A stretch of DNA of 64,000 nucleotides, from NCBI GenBank assembly GCA_004331795.1, contig SJSR01000001.1:124001-188000 (forward strand). The letters run 5' to 3'. The stretch is from Erythrobacteraceae bacterium CFH 75059 (GTDB taxonomy: Bacteria; Pseudomonadota; Alphaproteobacteria; Sphingomonadales; Sphingomonadaceae). Position numbers and translations under genes: made by a program. Shown here one piece after another: positions 21,870-29,542 of this stretch (positions are counted from its first letter, which is position 1; the number at the start of each line of letters is the position of its first letter). The notes below the pieces were generated by a model that did not search any database, was not told where the DNA came from, and saw only the letters and a list, made by a program, of their open reading frames with translations.

Positions 21870-22667
21870 TCAGGTCCGCAGGTTCATGATGGTCTGGGAG
21901 ATCTGCGACGCCGCGTCGATCGCCTTGGCATTGGCCTGGAAATTGCGCTGGGCCGCGATGAGGCCGACCATCTCCTCGGCAAGGTCGACATTGGACCGTT
22001 CAAGCGCTCCGGCCAGCAGGTCGCCGGCCCTCCCCTCCCCGGGGGCGCGCAGTTGCGGAACTCCGGACAGTCCGGTCGCCTCCCACTTTCCGCCGCCGAT
22101 CTGCCGCAGCCCGGCCGGCGTCGTGAAGGTGGCGAGCGCGATGGTGCCCGCAGTGGCGATGGTGCCGTCGGCGTAGGTGGCGCTCAGCATGCCGTCCTTC
22201 CCAATCGCGATCCCCGCCAGCTCCGCGCCCGCCGCGTTGATTACAGCCACGCGCGCATCCGTCAGCGCGCCGCCGGACCCGGCATCGAACATCTGGAGAC
22301 GGTTCCCCGCCCCGTCATGCACATGCCCGTCCTCGCCGAGCGACAGCGCACCGTTGCGCGTGAAGGACAGCCGGCCCGTGGCCGCGTCACGCAGGGCGAA
22401 GAACCCCTCGCCCGCGATGGCGAGGTCCGTGGCCCCGCCGGTCTGCTCGATCGCGCCGAGCCCGAAATCCTGGGCGATCGCGGCAACCGCCGCGCCAATG
22501 CCGCGCGTCATGCGCGGGTCGCTCGACGCGCCGCCGGCGACGAGATCGGCGAAGCGCGTGTCGCTCTTCTTGAACCCGACTGTTTCGGCGTTGGCGATGT
22601 TGTGCGCGATCACTCCCAGATCAGTCTGCGCGTTGCGCAGCCCGCTGAGCGAGGTGTAGAAGGACAT
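21870..22667 (-). CDS. flgE: Flagellar hook protein FlgE, short form
   Basis: 265 aa. The start MSFYTSLSGLRNAQTDLGVI and HNIANAETVGFKKSDTRF are the hook/rod signature, and the C-terminus (SNVDLAEEMVGLIAAQRNFQ, KAIDAASQISQTIMNL) is the matching helix. FlgE polymerises into the hook. The protein is much shorter than the roughly 400 residues of many FlgE proteins: the outer D2 insertion seems to be missing, and the GFFALRD-type core of a minimal rod/hook protein remains. Position after flgD supports FlgE. It starts four bases after flgD. Confidence 0.88.
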   Translation of the reverse strand: MSFYTSLSGLRNAQTDLGVIAHNIANAETVGFKKSDTRFADLVAGGASSDPRMTRGIGAAVAAIAQDFGLGAIEQTGGATDLAIAGEGFFALRDAATGRLSFTRNGALSLGEDGHVHDGAGNRLQMFDAGSGGALTDARVAVINAAGAELAGIAIGKDGMLSATYADGTIATAGTIALATFTTPAGLRQIGGGKWEATGLSGVPQLRAPGEGRAGDLLAGALERSNVDLAEEMVGLIAAQRNFQANAKAIDAASQISQTIMNLRT

Positions 22668-22670
22668 GGG

Positions 22671-22958
22671 TCAGGTCTCCGTCTGTGAGGAAGAGGCGGG
22701 CAGCCGGGCGAGCAGCGCGTCCAGCCGCGCGGCAATCTGATCGAGCGTGGCGTTTGTCCGCGCGGTTCCGGCGACCGCGGAAAACTGCGCCAGCTGTCCC
22801 AGCATGTCCTTGTTGTCGACCGGAGCGGTCGGATCCTGGTGGCGCAGCTGCGCAGTGAGCAGCCGCAGGAAATCCGCCTGTTCCAGCGTCCGGGACGTGG
22901 CGGAAACCCGTGCGGCGGGTGGCGATGCGTCGCCCTGGACGCCTCCTGCGCGCATCAT
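22671..22958 (-). CDS. flgD: Hook-capping protein FlgD, minimal
   Basis: 95 aa. It holds only the N-terminal FlgD domain (LEQADFLRLLTAQLRHQDPTAPVDNKDML, read in parts as FLRLLTAQLRHQDP and LGQLAQFSAVAG); the C-terminal FlgD Ig-like and tudor-like domains of the usual 220-residue protein are absent. FlgD caps the growing hook. Two adjacent ATG codons overlap the flgC stop; the first gives an ATGA overlap. An in-frame extension to 23084 lies inside flgC and looks like a shadow. Confidence 0.85.
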   Translation of the reverse strand: MMRAGGVQGDASPPAARVSATSRTLEQADFLRLLTAQLRHQDPTAPVDNKDMLGQLAQFSAVAGTARTNATLDQIAARLDALLARLPASSSQTET

Positions 22959-23359
22959 CGCGCCCTCAGCGTGTCGAGCATCAGCTGCTTGGCGGTCTGC
23001 ATCGCCTCGACAAGGTTGCGGTACTGGCGCGAGGCATCCATGACCTCCGCCATTTCCGCGTTTTCGTTGACTCGCGCATGCCACACGAAGCCGTCCGCAT
23101 CGGCGGCCGGATGGGCAGGATCGTGGCGCCGCACCGGCTCCTCGGGGGAGCGGGCAAGGCGGCGCACCTCGACCGTCGAGACGCCGGTCGTGCGATCGAC
23201 CAGCTCGGCGAAGACCGGGCGCAGCGGCCGGTAGGCGGCGGGAGCCGAGCCTGCGACATGGCCGGCGTTGGCGAGGTTCGATGCGGCGGCGTTCAGCCGC
23301 ACCACCTGCGCCGACAGGCCGCGCTGCACGAGGGTGAACAAGGTCATGGGCTCGGGCAT
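22955..23359 (-). CDS. flgC: Proximal rod protein FlgC
   Basis: 134 aa. The rod signature RLNAAASNLANAGHVAG lies near the N-terminus and the C-terminal MAEVMDASRQYRNLVEAMQTA region is characteristic of FlgC. The strong Shine-Dalgarno AGAGGAGA lies 7 bases from the ATG at 23359 but only one base from the ATG at 23365, so 23359 is preferred. The longer form would overlap the flgB stop by 4 bases. FlgC forms part of the proximal rod with FlgB and FlgF. Confidence 0.93.
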   Translation of the reverse strand: MPEPMTLFTLVQRGLSAQVVRLNAAASNLANAGHVAGSAPAAYRPLRPVFAELVDRTTGVSTVEVRRLARSPEEPVRRHDPAHPAADADGFVWHARVNENAEMAEVMDASRQYRNLVEAMQTAKQLMLDTLRAR

Positions 23360-23361
23360 GA

Positions 23362-23709
23362 TCATTCTCCTCTGAGAGCGCGCGTCAGCGTCTCCACCCG
23401 CCCCTGAACGAAGGCCAGGGTGGCGCTGTAGGCGACGGCATTCTGGGCGAAGGCGAGCTGCTCGGTGGTGGCGTCCACCGTGTTGCCATCCGCAGACGGC
23501 ATCAGCGGAACCCGGTAACGTGTCGCGGCGACGCCGGCACTCGACACGGTTGCGCCACGTTCATGAAGCTGCAGGGCGGCGGCGAAATCGAGGTCGCGAG
23601 CACGGTAGCCCGGCGTCGCGGCATTGGCGAGATTGGCCGTCAGCAGGCTGAGCCGCCGCGACCGGAGTTCCAGGGCCGCTCCGTGAATGCCCAGCCAGTC
23701 CTGTGTCAC
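23362..23709 (-). CDS. flgB: Proximal rod protein FlgB
   Basis: 115 aa, GTG start with AGGAG about 9 bases upstream. Signatures are LELRSRRLSLLTANLANAAT-PGYRARDLDF and the C-terminal FAQNAVAYSATLAFVQGRVE. An upstream in-frame extension to 23934 crosses the promoter region and is not supported. It is the first gene of the flgB-motB operon, 86 bases downstream of a sigma-54 promoter. Confidence 0.93.
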   Translation of the reverse strand: MTQDWLGIHGAALELRSRRLSLLTANLANAATPGYRARDLDFAAALQLHERGATVSSAGVAATRYRVPLMPSADGNTVDATTEQLAFAQNAVAYSATLAFVQGRVETLTRALRGE

Positions 23710-23795
23710 ACGCGCTGCTCCTTTGCGTCCGCTTGCGGGGAACGAAGCGGAACCAACCGACGACGCGGCGGGCCTGTCTCGTTCGCCACTAGCGA

Positions 23796-23811
23796 AGCAA
23801 AGAGCGTGCCA
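23796..23811 (-). promoter_or_regulatory. Sigma-54 promoter of the flgB-motB operon
   Basis: Read on the minus strand the 16 bases are TGGCACGCTCTTTGCT, an exact match to the sigma-54 consensus TGGCAC-R-N4-TTGCW with correct -24/-12 spacing. It lies in the only non-coding gap upstream of flgB and points at it. An NtrC-type activator gene for this class of promoter is in the same locus (43063-44310). Confidence 0.85.
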
Positions 23812-23945
23812 TTCTGGCAGCAGGGCATCGGGAGACGCGAGTGCGGCCCTCTGGCGGCAGGCGCTTGCCGGGAAGCGGCAAACGCTGGCCACCGCTGAAA
23901 GAGAAGCGTCCGAAGCCGTTCTTGACTCGCACAAGGAGCCGAGCC

Positions 23946-24626
23946 GTGCGTGACGTTTTCCTCTTCAATGCGTGGAGCCTTGCCGTGATCCTCCTCGGCA
24001 CGGCGGGCGCAACCGCTCTGCGCGTCGGGCGCGGCGAGTGGTGGCCGCTTGTATCCGCCATGCGTGCCGCGTGGCGGTCGCGGCACCGGCTCGTCATGAC
24101 GCGGGCCGCTCTTGCCCCGTGGGTCGTTGCCGCCCGCAGGGGCAGGCTCGACCAGCCGCCGCGAGGCCGCCTGCCCGACCGTGATCTTGCCACCGCGCTC
24201 GACGCGCTCGCCCGGCAAAGGTGCCTGAACTGCATGGCCGGTGCCGCTGCACGGCTGAGCCGGCGGCGTCTCCGCAATGCCGGGATCGCGGCACGCATCC
24301 TGACCGACGCCGCCGCCTGCGCGCCGGTGATGGGGCTCGCCGCCGCCGTGCTGGCGCAGGCGCGGTTCGGCGGCGTTGCGCCCGCAGCCGCCCTTGCCGG
24401 CGCCGCCCTGTGCGTCGGATCCGGCTTCGCGCTTGCGCAGCTCGGTCTGATCCCCGCCGCGCGTGGGTTGGAGCGGCGCACCCGGAACACGGAGGTGCAA
24501 CGCCGCGCCGTTCTGCAATGGCTGACAGTGCAGCTCGAGGACACCTTCCCCATGCAGCCTTGCGCCCGTGTTCAGGCACGCCCCGCGCGCGGACCGGCAG
24601 CGAGACGCCCATGCCCCGCCTTCTGA
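23946..24626 (+). CDS. MotA-like (MotA/TolQ/ExbB family) membrane protein
   Basis: 226 aa. The GTG at 23946 has AAGGAG 7 bases upstream, which decides the start. Membrane segments lie near residues 5-25 (LFNAWSLAVILLGTAGATAL), 120-140 (APVMGLAAAVLAQ) and 145-170 (AALAGAALCVGSGFALAQLG). The region APVMGLAAAVLA...LAGAALCVGS...LGLIPAARGLERR lines up with MotA PALGIVAAVLG...MIGAALVGT...YGIVGPLAARL, keeping both key prolines. It appears to lack the first MotA membrane helix. It diverges from flgB and overlaps flgA by 16 bases. The real motAB pair is elsewhere in the locus, so this is a second, divergent MotA-family member of unknown role. Confidence 0.72.
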   Translation: MRDVFLFNAWSLAVILLGTAGATALRVGRGEWWPLVSAMRAAWRSRHRLVMTRAALAPWVVAARRGRLDQPPRGRLPDRDLATALDALARQRCLNCMAGAAARLSRRRLRNAGIAARILTDAAACAPVMGLAAAVLAQARFGGVAPAAALAGAALCVGSGFALAQLGLIPAARGLERRTRNTEVQRRAVLQWLTVQLEDTFPMQPCARVQARPARGPAARRPCPAF

Positions 24627-25114
24627 CGCTCGTGGCGGCGTTGCAATCCCTCGCCTCCGGCGGCGAAGTGCCGTCCCGCGCGCATATGCCGCACGCGGCC
24701 ATCGACCACGCGGTCGCCGCGTTCCTGGAAACACAGGCGGAGCCGCGCCGGGGCGTGCCGGAACCGGTCGATCGGCGGCTGAGGCTCGCTGTCTGTCCGG
24801 TGCCGCTGACCCTCGCGTGGCTCAGCGGGAGCAGCCATGTGGTGACAGTCGAATGCCGAACGCGCGGAGGGTGGCGGCTGTTCGTCGCGGTGCGTGGCGC
24901 CGAAGTGCCGCCGGAGACGCGGCCGCACACCTTGCGCCGGGGCGAAACGGTTCGGTTGCAGGTCGTCGGACCCGCGTTCACTGTCACGGCGACTGCAAAG
25001 GTGCTTGGCCCCGCTGACGAAGACGGGTGGATCACCGTCCAGCCGGCCGACCGCGCCGCGCCGCTGCGCGCCCGGCTCGTCCATCCCGGCCTCGCAACGG
25101 TGGCCGTCCGGTGA
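24611..25114 (+). CDS. flgA: P-ring assembly chaperone FlgA
   Basis: 167 aa. It begins MPRLLTLVAALQSLASGGE, a weak signal-like segment, and its C-terminal half has the SAF-type pattern of FlgA: LRRGETVRLQVVGPAFTVTATAKVLG followed by DGWITVQ and RARLVHPGLATV (each in order). FlgA is a periplasmic chaperone for FlgI. It is encoded with flgM and flgN, as in many flagellar loci, and overlaps the upstream MotA-like gene, implying coupling. The signal peptide is less clear than in FlgI. Confidence 0.85.
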   Translation: MPRLLTLVAALQSLASGGEVPSRAHMPHAAIDHAVAAFLETQAEPRRGVPEPVDRRLRLAVCPVPLTLAWLSGSSHVVTVECRTRGGWRLFVAVRGAEVPPETRPHTLRRGETVRLQVVGPAFTVTATAKVLGPADEDGWITVQPADRAAPLRARLVHPGLATVAVR

Positions 25115-25178
25115 GACGGGTTAAGTTCCGCCCGTTCCCGACGTCCTCATCCCCAGTTCCCAACCGGCAGACCAGCCC

Positions 25179-25451
25179 ATGCGCATCGATCGCCCGCCCT
25201 CGCCCTTCCCGCCCCTTTCGGCAGCGCGCCTGCATGCGCCCCTTTCGCCGGACGCGCCTGCACCGGCGGAGCGTTCAGACGGACACGGAACCCGCGCCGG
25301 CGCGTCCGTCGCCCGGGAGGTGAACGCGACCATCCGCGAGGCGCGGGTATCGCAGCTGCGCACCGCGATTTCCGCAGGGTCGTACCGGCTCGATCCCGAG
25401 GCGACCGCTGCGGCGTTGAGCCGGGCCGCGGCGCGCGGGGAACCGCGATGA
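25179..25451 (+). CDS. flgM: Anti-sigma-28 factor FlgM
   Basis: 90 aa. The C-terminal half ARVSQLRTAISAGSYRLDPE, followed by ATAAALSRA, fits the sigma-28-binding region of FlgM, while the N-terminal half is low-complexity and probably disordered. FlgM holds FliA inactive until it is exported through the finished hook. The cognate sigma factor gene fliA is 3.4 kb downstream. The stop overlaps the flgN start (ATGA). No good Shine-Dalgarno is visible. Confidence 0.82.
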   Translation: MRIDRPPSPFPPLSAARLHAPLSPDAPAPAERSDGHGTRAGASVAREVNATIREARVSQLRTAISAGSYRLDPEATAAALSRAAARGEPR

Positions 25452-25780
25452 CCACCAAAGGCGCGATGATGACCGATGCGCTGCGGCAGCTTCTTGCCGC
25501 TCTGGAAGCGGAGCGGCAGGCTCTTGCCGGCATGGATGTGGAGGCGCTGAGCCTTGCCACCACCCACAAGGATGCGTTGTGCGCCAGCCTTGCGGGTGCG
25601 CCGGCCAGACCTCTGACGGATGAGGAGCGCGGCCTTGCCGAAACGGCGCGGGCGCTGAACGACCTCAACCGGCGCACCCGCAACCTGCTGGCCGCCCACA
25701 CCGCCGCGCGGCTCGACGCCCTCACCGGCGCTGCGGCGTGCTACACCCTGCGCCGACCGGCAGACGGCAGCTCGACCTGA
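25448..25780 (+). CDS. flgN: Flagellar export chaperone FlgN
   Basis: 110 aa, all helical in appearance: ALRQLLAALEAERQALAGMD, then ALCASLAG and LNDLNRRTRNLLAAHTAARL. This matches the FlgN fold and the position after flgM. FlgN escorts FlgK and FlgL to the export gate. Its ATG overlaps the flgM stop by 4 bases. A second ATG seven codons in is possible. Confidence 0.83.
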   Translation: MTTKGAMMTDALRQLLAALEAERQALAGMDVEALSLATTHKDALCASLAGAPARPLTDEERGLAETARALNDLNRRTRNLLAAHTAARLDALTGAAACYTLRRPADGSST

Positions 25781-25805
25781 CGGGCGGCGGGAGCGCTGCG
25801 CAAAC

Positions 25806-25821
25806 TGGCACGGTCCTTGCT
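25806..25821 (+). promoter_or_regulatory. Sigma-54 promoter of slt-flhA-fliA
   Basis: TGGCACGGTCCTTGCT is an exact match to TGGCAC-R-N4-TTGCW on the plus strand, in the gap after flgN. Transcription would start near 25832, placing the TTG start of the next gene at a normal leader length. It puts fliA, and so the whole sigma-28 class, under sigma-54 control. Confidence 0.85.
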
Positions 25822-25860
25822 CTGTGCTGATCGTCCATGGCGATCATCGGAGCCGGTGCC

Positions 25861-26742
25861 TTGAGTCCACCAGTGCAGTCTTCTCCCGCCGACGCCGCCT
25901 CGACCCGGCATGCGGGTCACGGGCGCGGAGCGTCCCCGGCGACCGTGCGCGCCATCGCCCACGCTTCCCGCCGCACGGGCGCCGACTTTTCCGTGCTGAT
26001 GGCGAAGGCGCAGCTCGAATCCGGCTTCAACCCCGAAGCCCGCGCCCGCACCTCCTCCGCATCGGGACTGTTCCAGTTCATCGACAGCACCTGGCTGGAC
26101 ACCTTTGCGCGACACGGACCGGCCCATGGCTATGGCCACCTTGCCGCCGCCATCGAGCGGCATGGCGGCAGAAGCGTGGTCCACAGCGACAGCCTGCGCC
26201 GCGAGATCCTTGCCCTTCGCCACGATCCCGCCGTCGCGTCCCTGATGGCCGGCGCCCTGACCGAGGACCACCGTCTTGCGCTGAGGAACACGCTCGGGCG
26301 CGAACCCGATGCGGGCGAACTCTACCTCGCCCACTTCCTCGGCATCGGCGGGGCCCGCACGATGCTGGCCGCCCTTGATGCCGACCCGACGCAGTCCGCC
26401 GCCGCCCTCCTTTCGCCGGCGGCCGCAGCGAACCGGGCGATCTTCTTCGCCGGAGGCCGGCCGCGGTCGGTGGCGGAACTCGTGGACCACCTGCGCGGCA
26501 AGGTCGAGGCCGCCACCGGCAGCGCCGCCACCCCGCTCCCCGAGCCACCCGCCCCGTTCTCCTCTCCTCGGCAAGCCGTGCCCGCCACGCGCCTTGCCAG
26601 CGTTCGCCTGGAGAATACCGGCGCGCAAGGGCGTTCCATGTCAGGCACCCTTGCCCGCGAGTTCGGGCTGGCCGCAGAGGGTGTTCCGGGCACCACCCAT
26701 GTGCGTCAGGCCTATGCGCGGCTGCGGGCGGTCGGGCTGTGA
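25861..26742 (+). CDS. SLT-domain lytic transglycosylase of the flagellar locus (SltF-like)
   Basis: 293 aa from the TTG at 25861. GGAG lies 8 bases before this TTG, whereas the in-frame ATG at 25837 has no Shine-Dalgarno and would sit only about five bases from the predicted sigma-54 transcript start. The lysozyme-like core has AKAQLESGFNP with the catalytic Glu and SSASGLFQFIDSTWLDTF; a later YLAHFLGIGGARTM fits the family. In alphaproteobacteria such enzymes open the peptidoglycan for the rod, replacing the FlgJ hydrolase domain. No obvious Sec signal is present; export through the flagellar gate or by FlgJ is possible. The stop overlaps the flhA GTG start. Confidence 0.85.
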   Translation: MSPPVQSSPADAASTRHAGHGRGASPATVRAIAHASRRTGADFSVLMAKAQLESGFNPEARARTSSASGLFQFIDSTWLDTFARHGPAHGYGHLAAAIERHGGRSVVHSDSLRREILALRHDPAVASLMAGALTEDHRLALRNTLGREPDAGELYLAHFLGIGGARTMLAALDADPTQSAAALLSPAAAANRAIFFAGGRPRSVAELVDHLRGKVEAATGSAATPLPEPPAPFSSPRQAVPATRLASVRLENTGAQGRSMSGTLAREFGLAAEGVPGTTHVRQAYARLRAVGL

Positions 26743-28844
26743 GGACGCTGATCCGCAACGGAACACCCCTGTTCCTTCCCGGCGCCATCCTCATGCTGAT
26801 CGTGCTGATGGTGCTGCCGATCCCGACGGTCATGCTGGACGTGTTCCTCGTCCTCAACATGGGGCTGTCCGTCGCCGTGCTGATGGCGGCGATGAACGCC
26901 AACCGGCCTCTCGACTTCTCCTCCTTTCCCTCGGTGCTGCTGTTTGCAACACTGCTGCGCCTCGCGCTCAATGTGGCGTCGACACGGATCGTGCTGGTAA
27001 ATGGCCACACCGGCAGCAGCTCGGCCGGTCAGGTGATCGAGAGCTTCGGGCACTTTCTCGTGGGCGGCAATTTTGCCGTCGGCCTGTTCGTGTTCATCAT
27101 TCTTCTGATCATCAACCTCGTCGTCATCACCAAGGGCGCGGGCCGGGTGTCGGAGGTGTCGGCCAGGTTCACCCTCGACGCCCTGCCCGGCAAGCAGATG
27201 GCGATCGACGCCGACATCGCCGGCGGGTTGCTCAGCGCCGATGACGCAAGAACCCGCCGCGAGGATCTGGCCACGGAAGCCGATTTCTACGGTGCCATGG
27301 ATGGCGCATCCAAATTCGTCAAAGGCGACGCGGTCGCCGCGCTTCTGATCCTCGGGGTGAATGTCCTCGCCGGTTTCGCCCTGGGCGTGTTCTCGCACGG
27401 GCTCTCCGCCATCGAAGCGGCACAGCTCTACGTCACCCTTGCCGTGGGCGATGCTCTGGTGGCGCAAGTGCCGGCCCTGCTGCTGTCGATCGCGGCGGCG
27501 ATCATCGTCACCCGGGTGAACGATGCCCGCGACCTCGCAGGGCAGGTGGCCGGGCAGTTCGCGGACCCTCGCGCGTGGCTGCCGGTTGCCCTCGTGCTCG
27601 GCGCCATGGGGCTGATCCCGGCGATGCCGCAAACCATCTTTCTCCCCGCAACCGGCGGCGCCCTGTGGCTGGCATGGGCCCTGAAGCGGCGGCGCACCAC
27701 GCCAGGCACCGCGGACGCCGCGGACGTTTCGACGCCGGACGCAGACTTGAGCGCCGTCGCGGTCGAGGACGTGGGCGACCACACGCTCGTGTCGCTCGAA
27801 GTCGGTGTCGCGTTGCTCGGCCTTGTGGCGGCCGACCGGGGTGCCACGCTTGTCGCGCGGCTCGCCGGCGTGCGCCGCCAGCTGTCGCAGGAACTCGGCT
27901 TCGTGCTCTCGCGGTTCCGTGTCCGCGACAATCTGGCGCTTCCCGCAGGGCAATGCCGCATCCTTGTCGGCGGGGTCGTGGCGGCGCGCGCGCAGATCCG
28001 GCCGGAATGCCTCCTGGCGATCGATGCAGGCGAGGTGGTGCCCGGCCACGAGGTGCGGGGAGAGGCAACCCGCGACCCCAGCTTCGACTGCCCCGCCCTG
28101 TGGATCGCCACGGGCGACCGCGATCTCGCCATCGCCGAGGGGTTCCTGGTCGTCGATCCCGCCACGGTCATCGCCACGCTGCTCGACCAGGTCCTGCGCC
28201 GCCGCAGCTCTGCCCTTCTGGGAGCAGCGGAAGTGCGCGAGGTGCTCGACCATTTGGCGCAGCGGAACCCGGCCGTGCTTGAAGGCGTGACGCCCGATCC
28301 CCTCTCGCTGACGGCCTGCACCCGGCTCCTGCGGAACCTGCTCGATGAGGGGATCACCCTTGCGCATCCTCTGCCGCTGTTCTCGGCCATCGCCATGGCG
28401 CTGCAGACGACGCAGGAATTCGACCGCGTCGTCGATCTCGTCAGGATCAGCATGGGGCCGGCGCTCACCGCCCGCCTGTGCGACCCTGACGAGACTCTTG
28501 CCGTGATCGCCCTCGACGCGGCGCTCGAGCAGGCGATCCTTGGCGGGCTGCGCGATCCGGCGACGGGACAGCCGGTCATTGCGCCTGATTGTGCAGCCGC
28601 CATCCGACGGGCGGTCGAGGCCGCCTTGCTCGACCTTGGCGAGCGCCGTGCCGCCGTCATTGTTCAGCCTTCCGCCCGCCGCGCGCTCGACCTGCTTCTT
28701 CGCGGCCACTCGCCGCGATGCGCGGTCCTGTCGGTGGCCGAACTGCCGCGGACCCAGCCGGTGGAGGTCGTCGCCGTCATCGGCGCGCCAGCCTCCACGA
28801 ACCCTCAGGACGCCGTCCCAGAACCGGAGTGCCTAGCCGCATGA
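26739..28844 (+). CDS. flhA: Flagellar export gate protein FlhA
   Basis: 701 aa, GTG start overlapping the previous stop (GTGA). The N-terminal half has about eight membrane helices, including the conserved FPSVLLFATLLRLALNVAST and the cytoplasmic FHIPEP-type loop (RFTLDALPGKQMAIDADI). The C-terminal half (from about 330) is the cytoplasmic domain that docks chaperone-substrate complexes and forms the nonameric ring. Length is normal. It is followed by fliA with an ATGA overlap, so gate and sigma factor are made together. Confidence 0.97.
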   Translation: MRTLIRNGTPLFLPGAILMLIVLMVLPIPTVMLDVFLVLNMGLSVAVLMAAMNANRPLDFSSFPSVLLFATLLRLALNVASTRIVLVNGHTGSSSAGQVIESFGHFLVGGNFAVGLFVFIILLIINLVVITKGAGRVSEVSARFTLDALPGKQMAIDADIAGGLLSADDARTRREDLATEADFYGAMDGASKFVKGDAVAALLILGVNVLAGFALGVFSHGLSAIEAAQLYVTLAVGDALVAQVPALLLSIAAAIIVTRVNDARDLAGQVAGQFADPRAWLPVALVLGAMGLIPAMPQTIFLPATGGALWLAWALKRRRTTPGTADAADVSTPDADLSAVAVEDVGDHTLVSLEVGVALLGLVAADRGATLVARLAGVRRQLSQELGFVLSRFRVRDNLALPAGQCRILVGGVVAARAQIRPECLLAIDAGEVVPGHEVRGEATRDPSFDCPALWIATGDRDLAIAEGFLVVDPATVIATLLDQVLRRRSSALLGAAEVREVLDHLAQRNPAVLEGVTPDPLSLTACTRLLRNLLDEGITLAHPLPLFSAIAMALQTTQEFDRVVDLVRISMGPALTARLCDPDETLAVIALDAALEQAILGGLRDPATGQPVIAPDCAAAIRRAVEAALLDLGERRAAVIVQPSARRALDLLLRGHSPRCAVLSVAELPRTQPVEVVAVIGAPASTNPQDAVPEPECLAA

Positions 28845-29542
28845 TCCACACCCAAACTCAGTTTGACGAGGCACTTGCCAGCGCTGCCGCCCAAAAGGTG
28901 GAAGGGCGAATCCGCCAGTTCTCGCCGCTTGTTCACCGCGCGGCGCACGACATCGCCCGCCTGACAGGCGGAGCGGTCGAACGGGAGGAGCTTGTCCAGA
29001 CAGGCTTCCTCGCCCTCACGGAGTGCGCCACGCGCCACGCCGGCCCTTCCGAGGACGGGTTTGCCGCCTACGCCCGCACCCGGGTCCGCGGCGCCATGCT
29101 CGACCTCGCCCGCAAGACCGTGCCCGGCAGCCGCAACAGCGCGGCGCGGCGCGGCGCACACGGGCACGCGAACACGCATGGTGAGGGCGGCGGGAGCGCG
29201 GCACCGCGCACGCGCCTCGTCGCCTTCGCACCGCTTGCGGAGATGGACCACGACCGCGATCTGGCCTTCGCCGACAACCGGCCCGACCCCTTCGCGCAGC
29301 TTGCCGATCAGCAAAACCGGACCGTCCTTGCCGCGGCCATCGCCGCTCTTCCCCCGCGGCTGCAGCTGGTTCTTCAGCTGTACTACCTCGAGGAGCTGAG
29401 CCTCGCCGAAGTGGCCGCGGTGCTGCTCGTGAGCGTGCCGCGCGTGCACCAGTTGAAGGCGCGTGCGCTCGCCATGGTGCGCGAACGCCTTTGCGCCCGC
29501 GTCGACGGCCCGATCGATCAGGCCCCGGCAAAGGCGCTGTGA
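28841..29542 (+). CDS. fliA: Flagellar sigma factor FliA (sigma-28 type)
   Basis: 233 aa. Region 2 covers FSPLVHRAAHDIARLTGG to YARTRVRGAMLDLAR, and region 4 has LQLVLQLYYLEELSLAEVAA and a helix-turn-helix VSVPRVHQLKARALAMVRERL. The middle (region 3) is Gly/His-rich and less conserved than in enteric FliA. It is expected to read the sigma-28-like promoters before fliC and fliD and to be held by FlgM. The ATG overlaps the flhA stop (ATGA). Its 3' end overlaps the convergent fliS by 25 bases. Confidence 0.9.
   Translation: MIHTQTQFDEALASAAAQKVEGRIRQFSPLVHRAAHDIARLTGGAVEREELVQTGFLALTECATRHAGPSEDGFAAYARTRVRGAMLDLARKTVPGSRNSAARRGAHGHANTHGEGGGSAAPRTRLVAFAPLAEMDHDRDLAFADNRPDPFAQLADQQNRTVLAAAIAALPPRLQLVLQLYYLEELSLAEVAAVLLVSVPRVHQLKARALAMVRERLCARVDGPIDQAPAKAL

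Noticed and set aside
21932-21947. Sigma-54-like site TGGCCTGGAAATTGCG on the plus strand inside flgE
   Set aside because: It is antisense within a rod/hook gene with no plus-strand gene downstream, and the -24 box is imperfect; probably chance from conserved codons.
25120-25147. Possible sigma-28-like promoter before flgM (GTTAAG, 15 bases, ACGTCCT)
   Set aside because: The spacing matches the fliC and fliD promoters but only about half of the -10-like box agrees; too weak to list.
26712-28709. 665-codon minus-strand frame opposite flhA
   Set aside because: A shadow of flhA codon bias with no recognisable domain; rich in Arg, Gly and His as expected for antisense frames.
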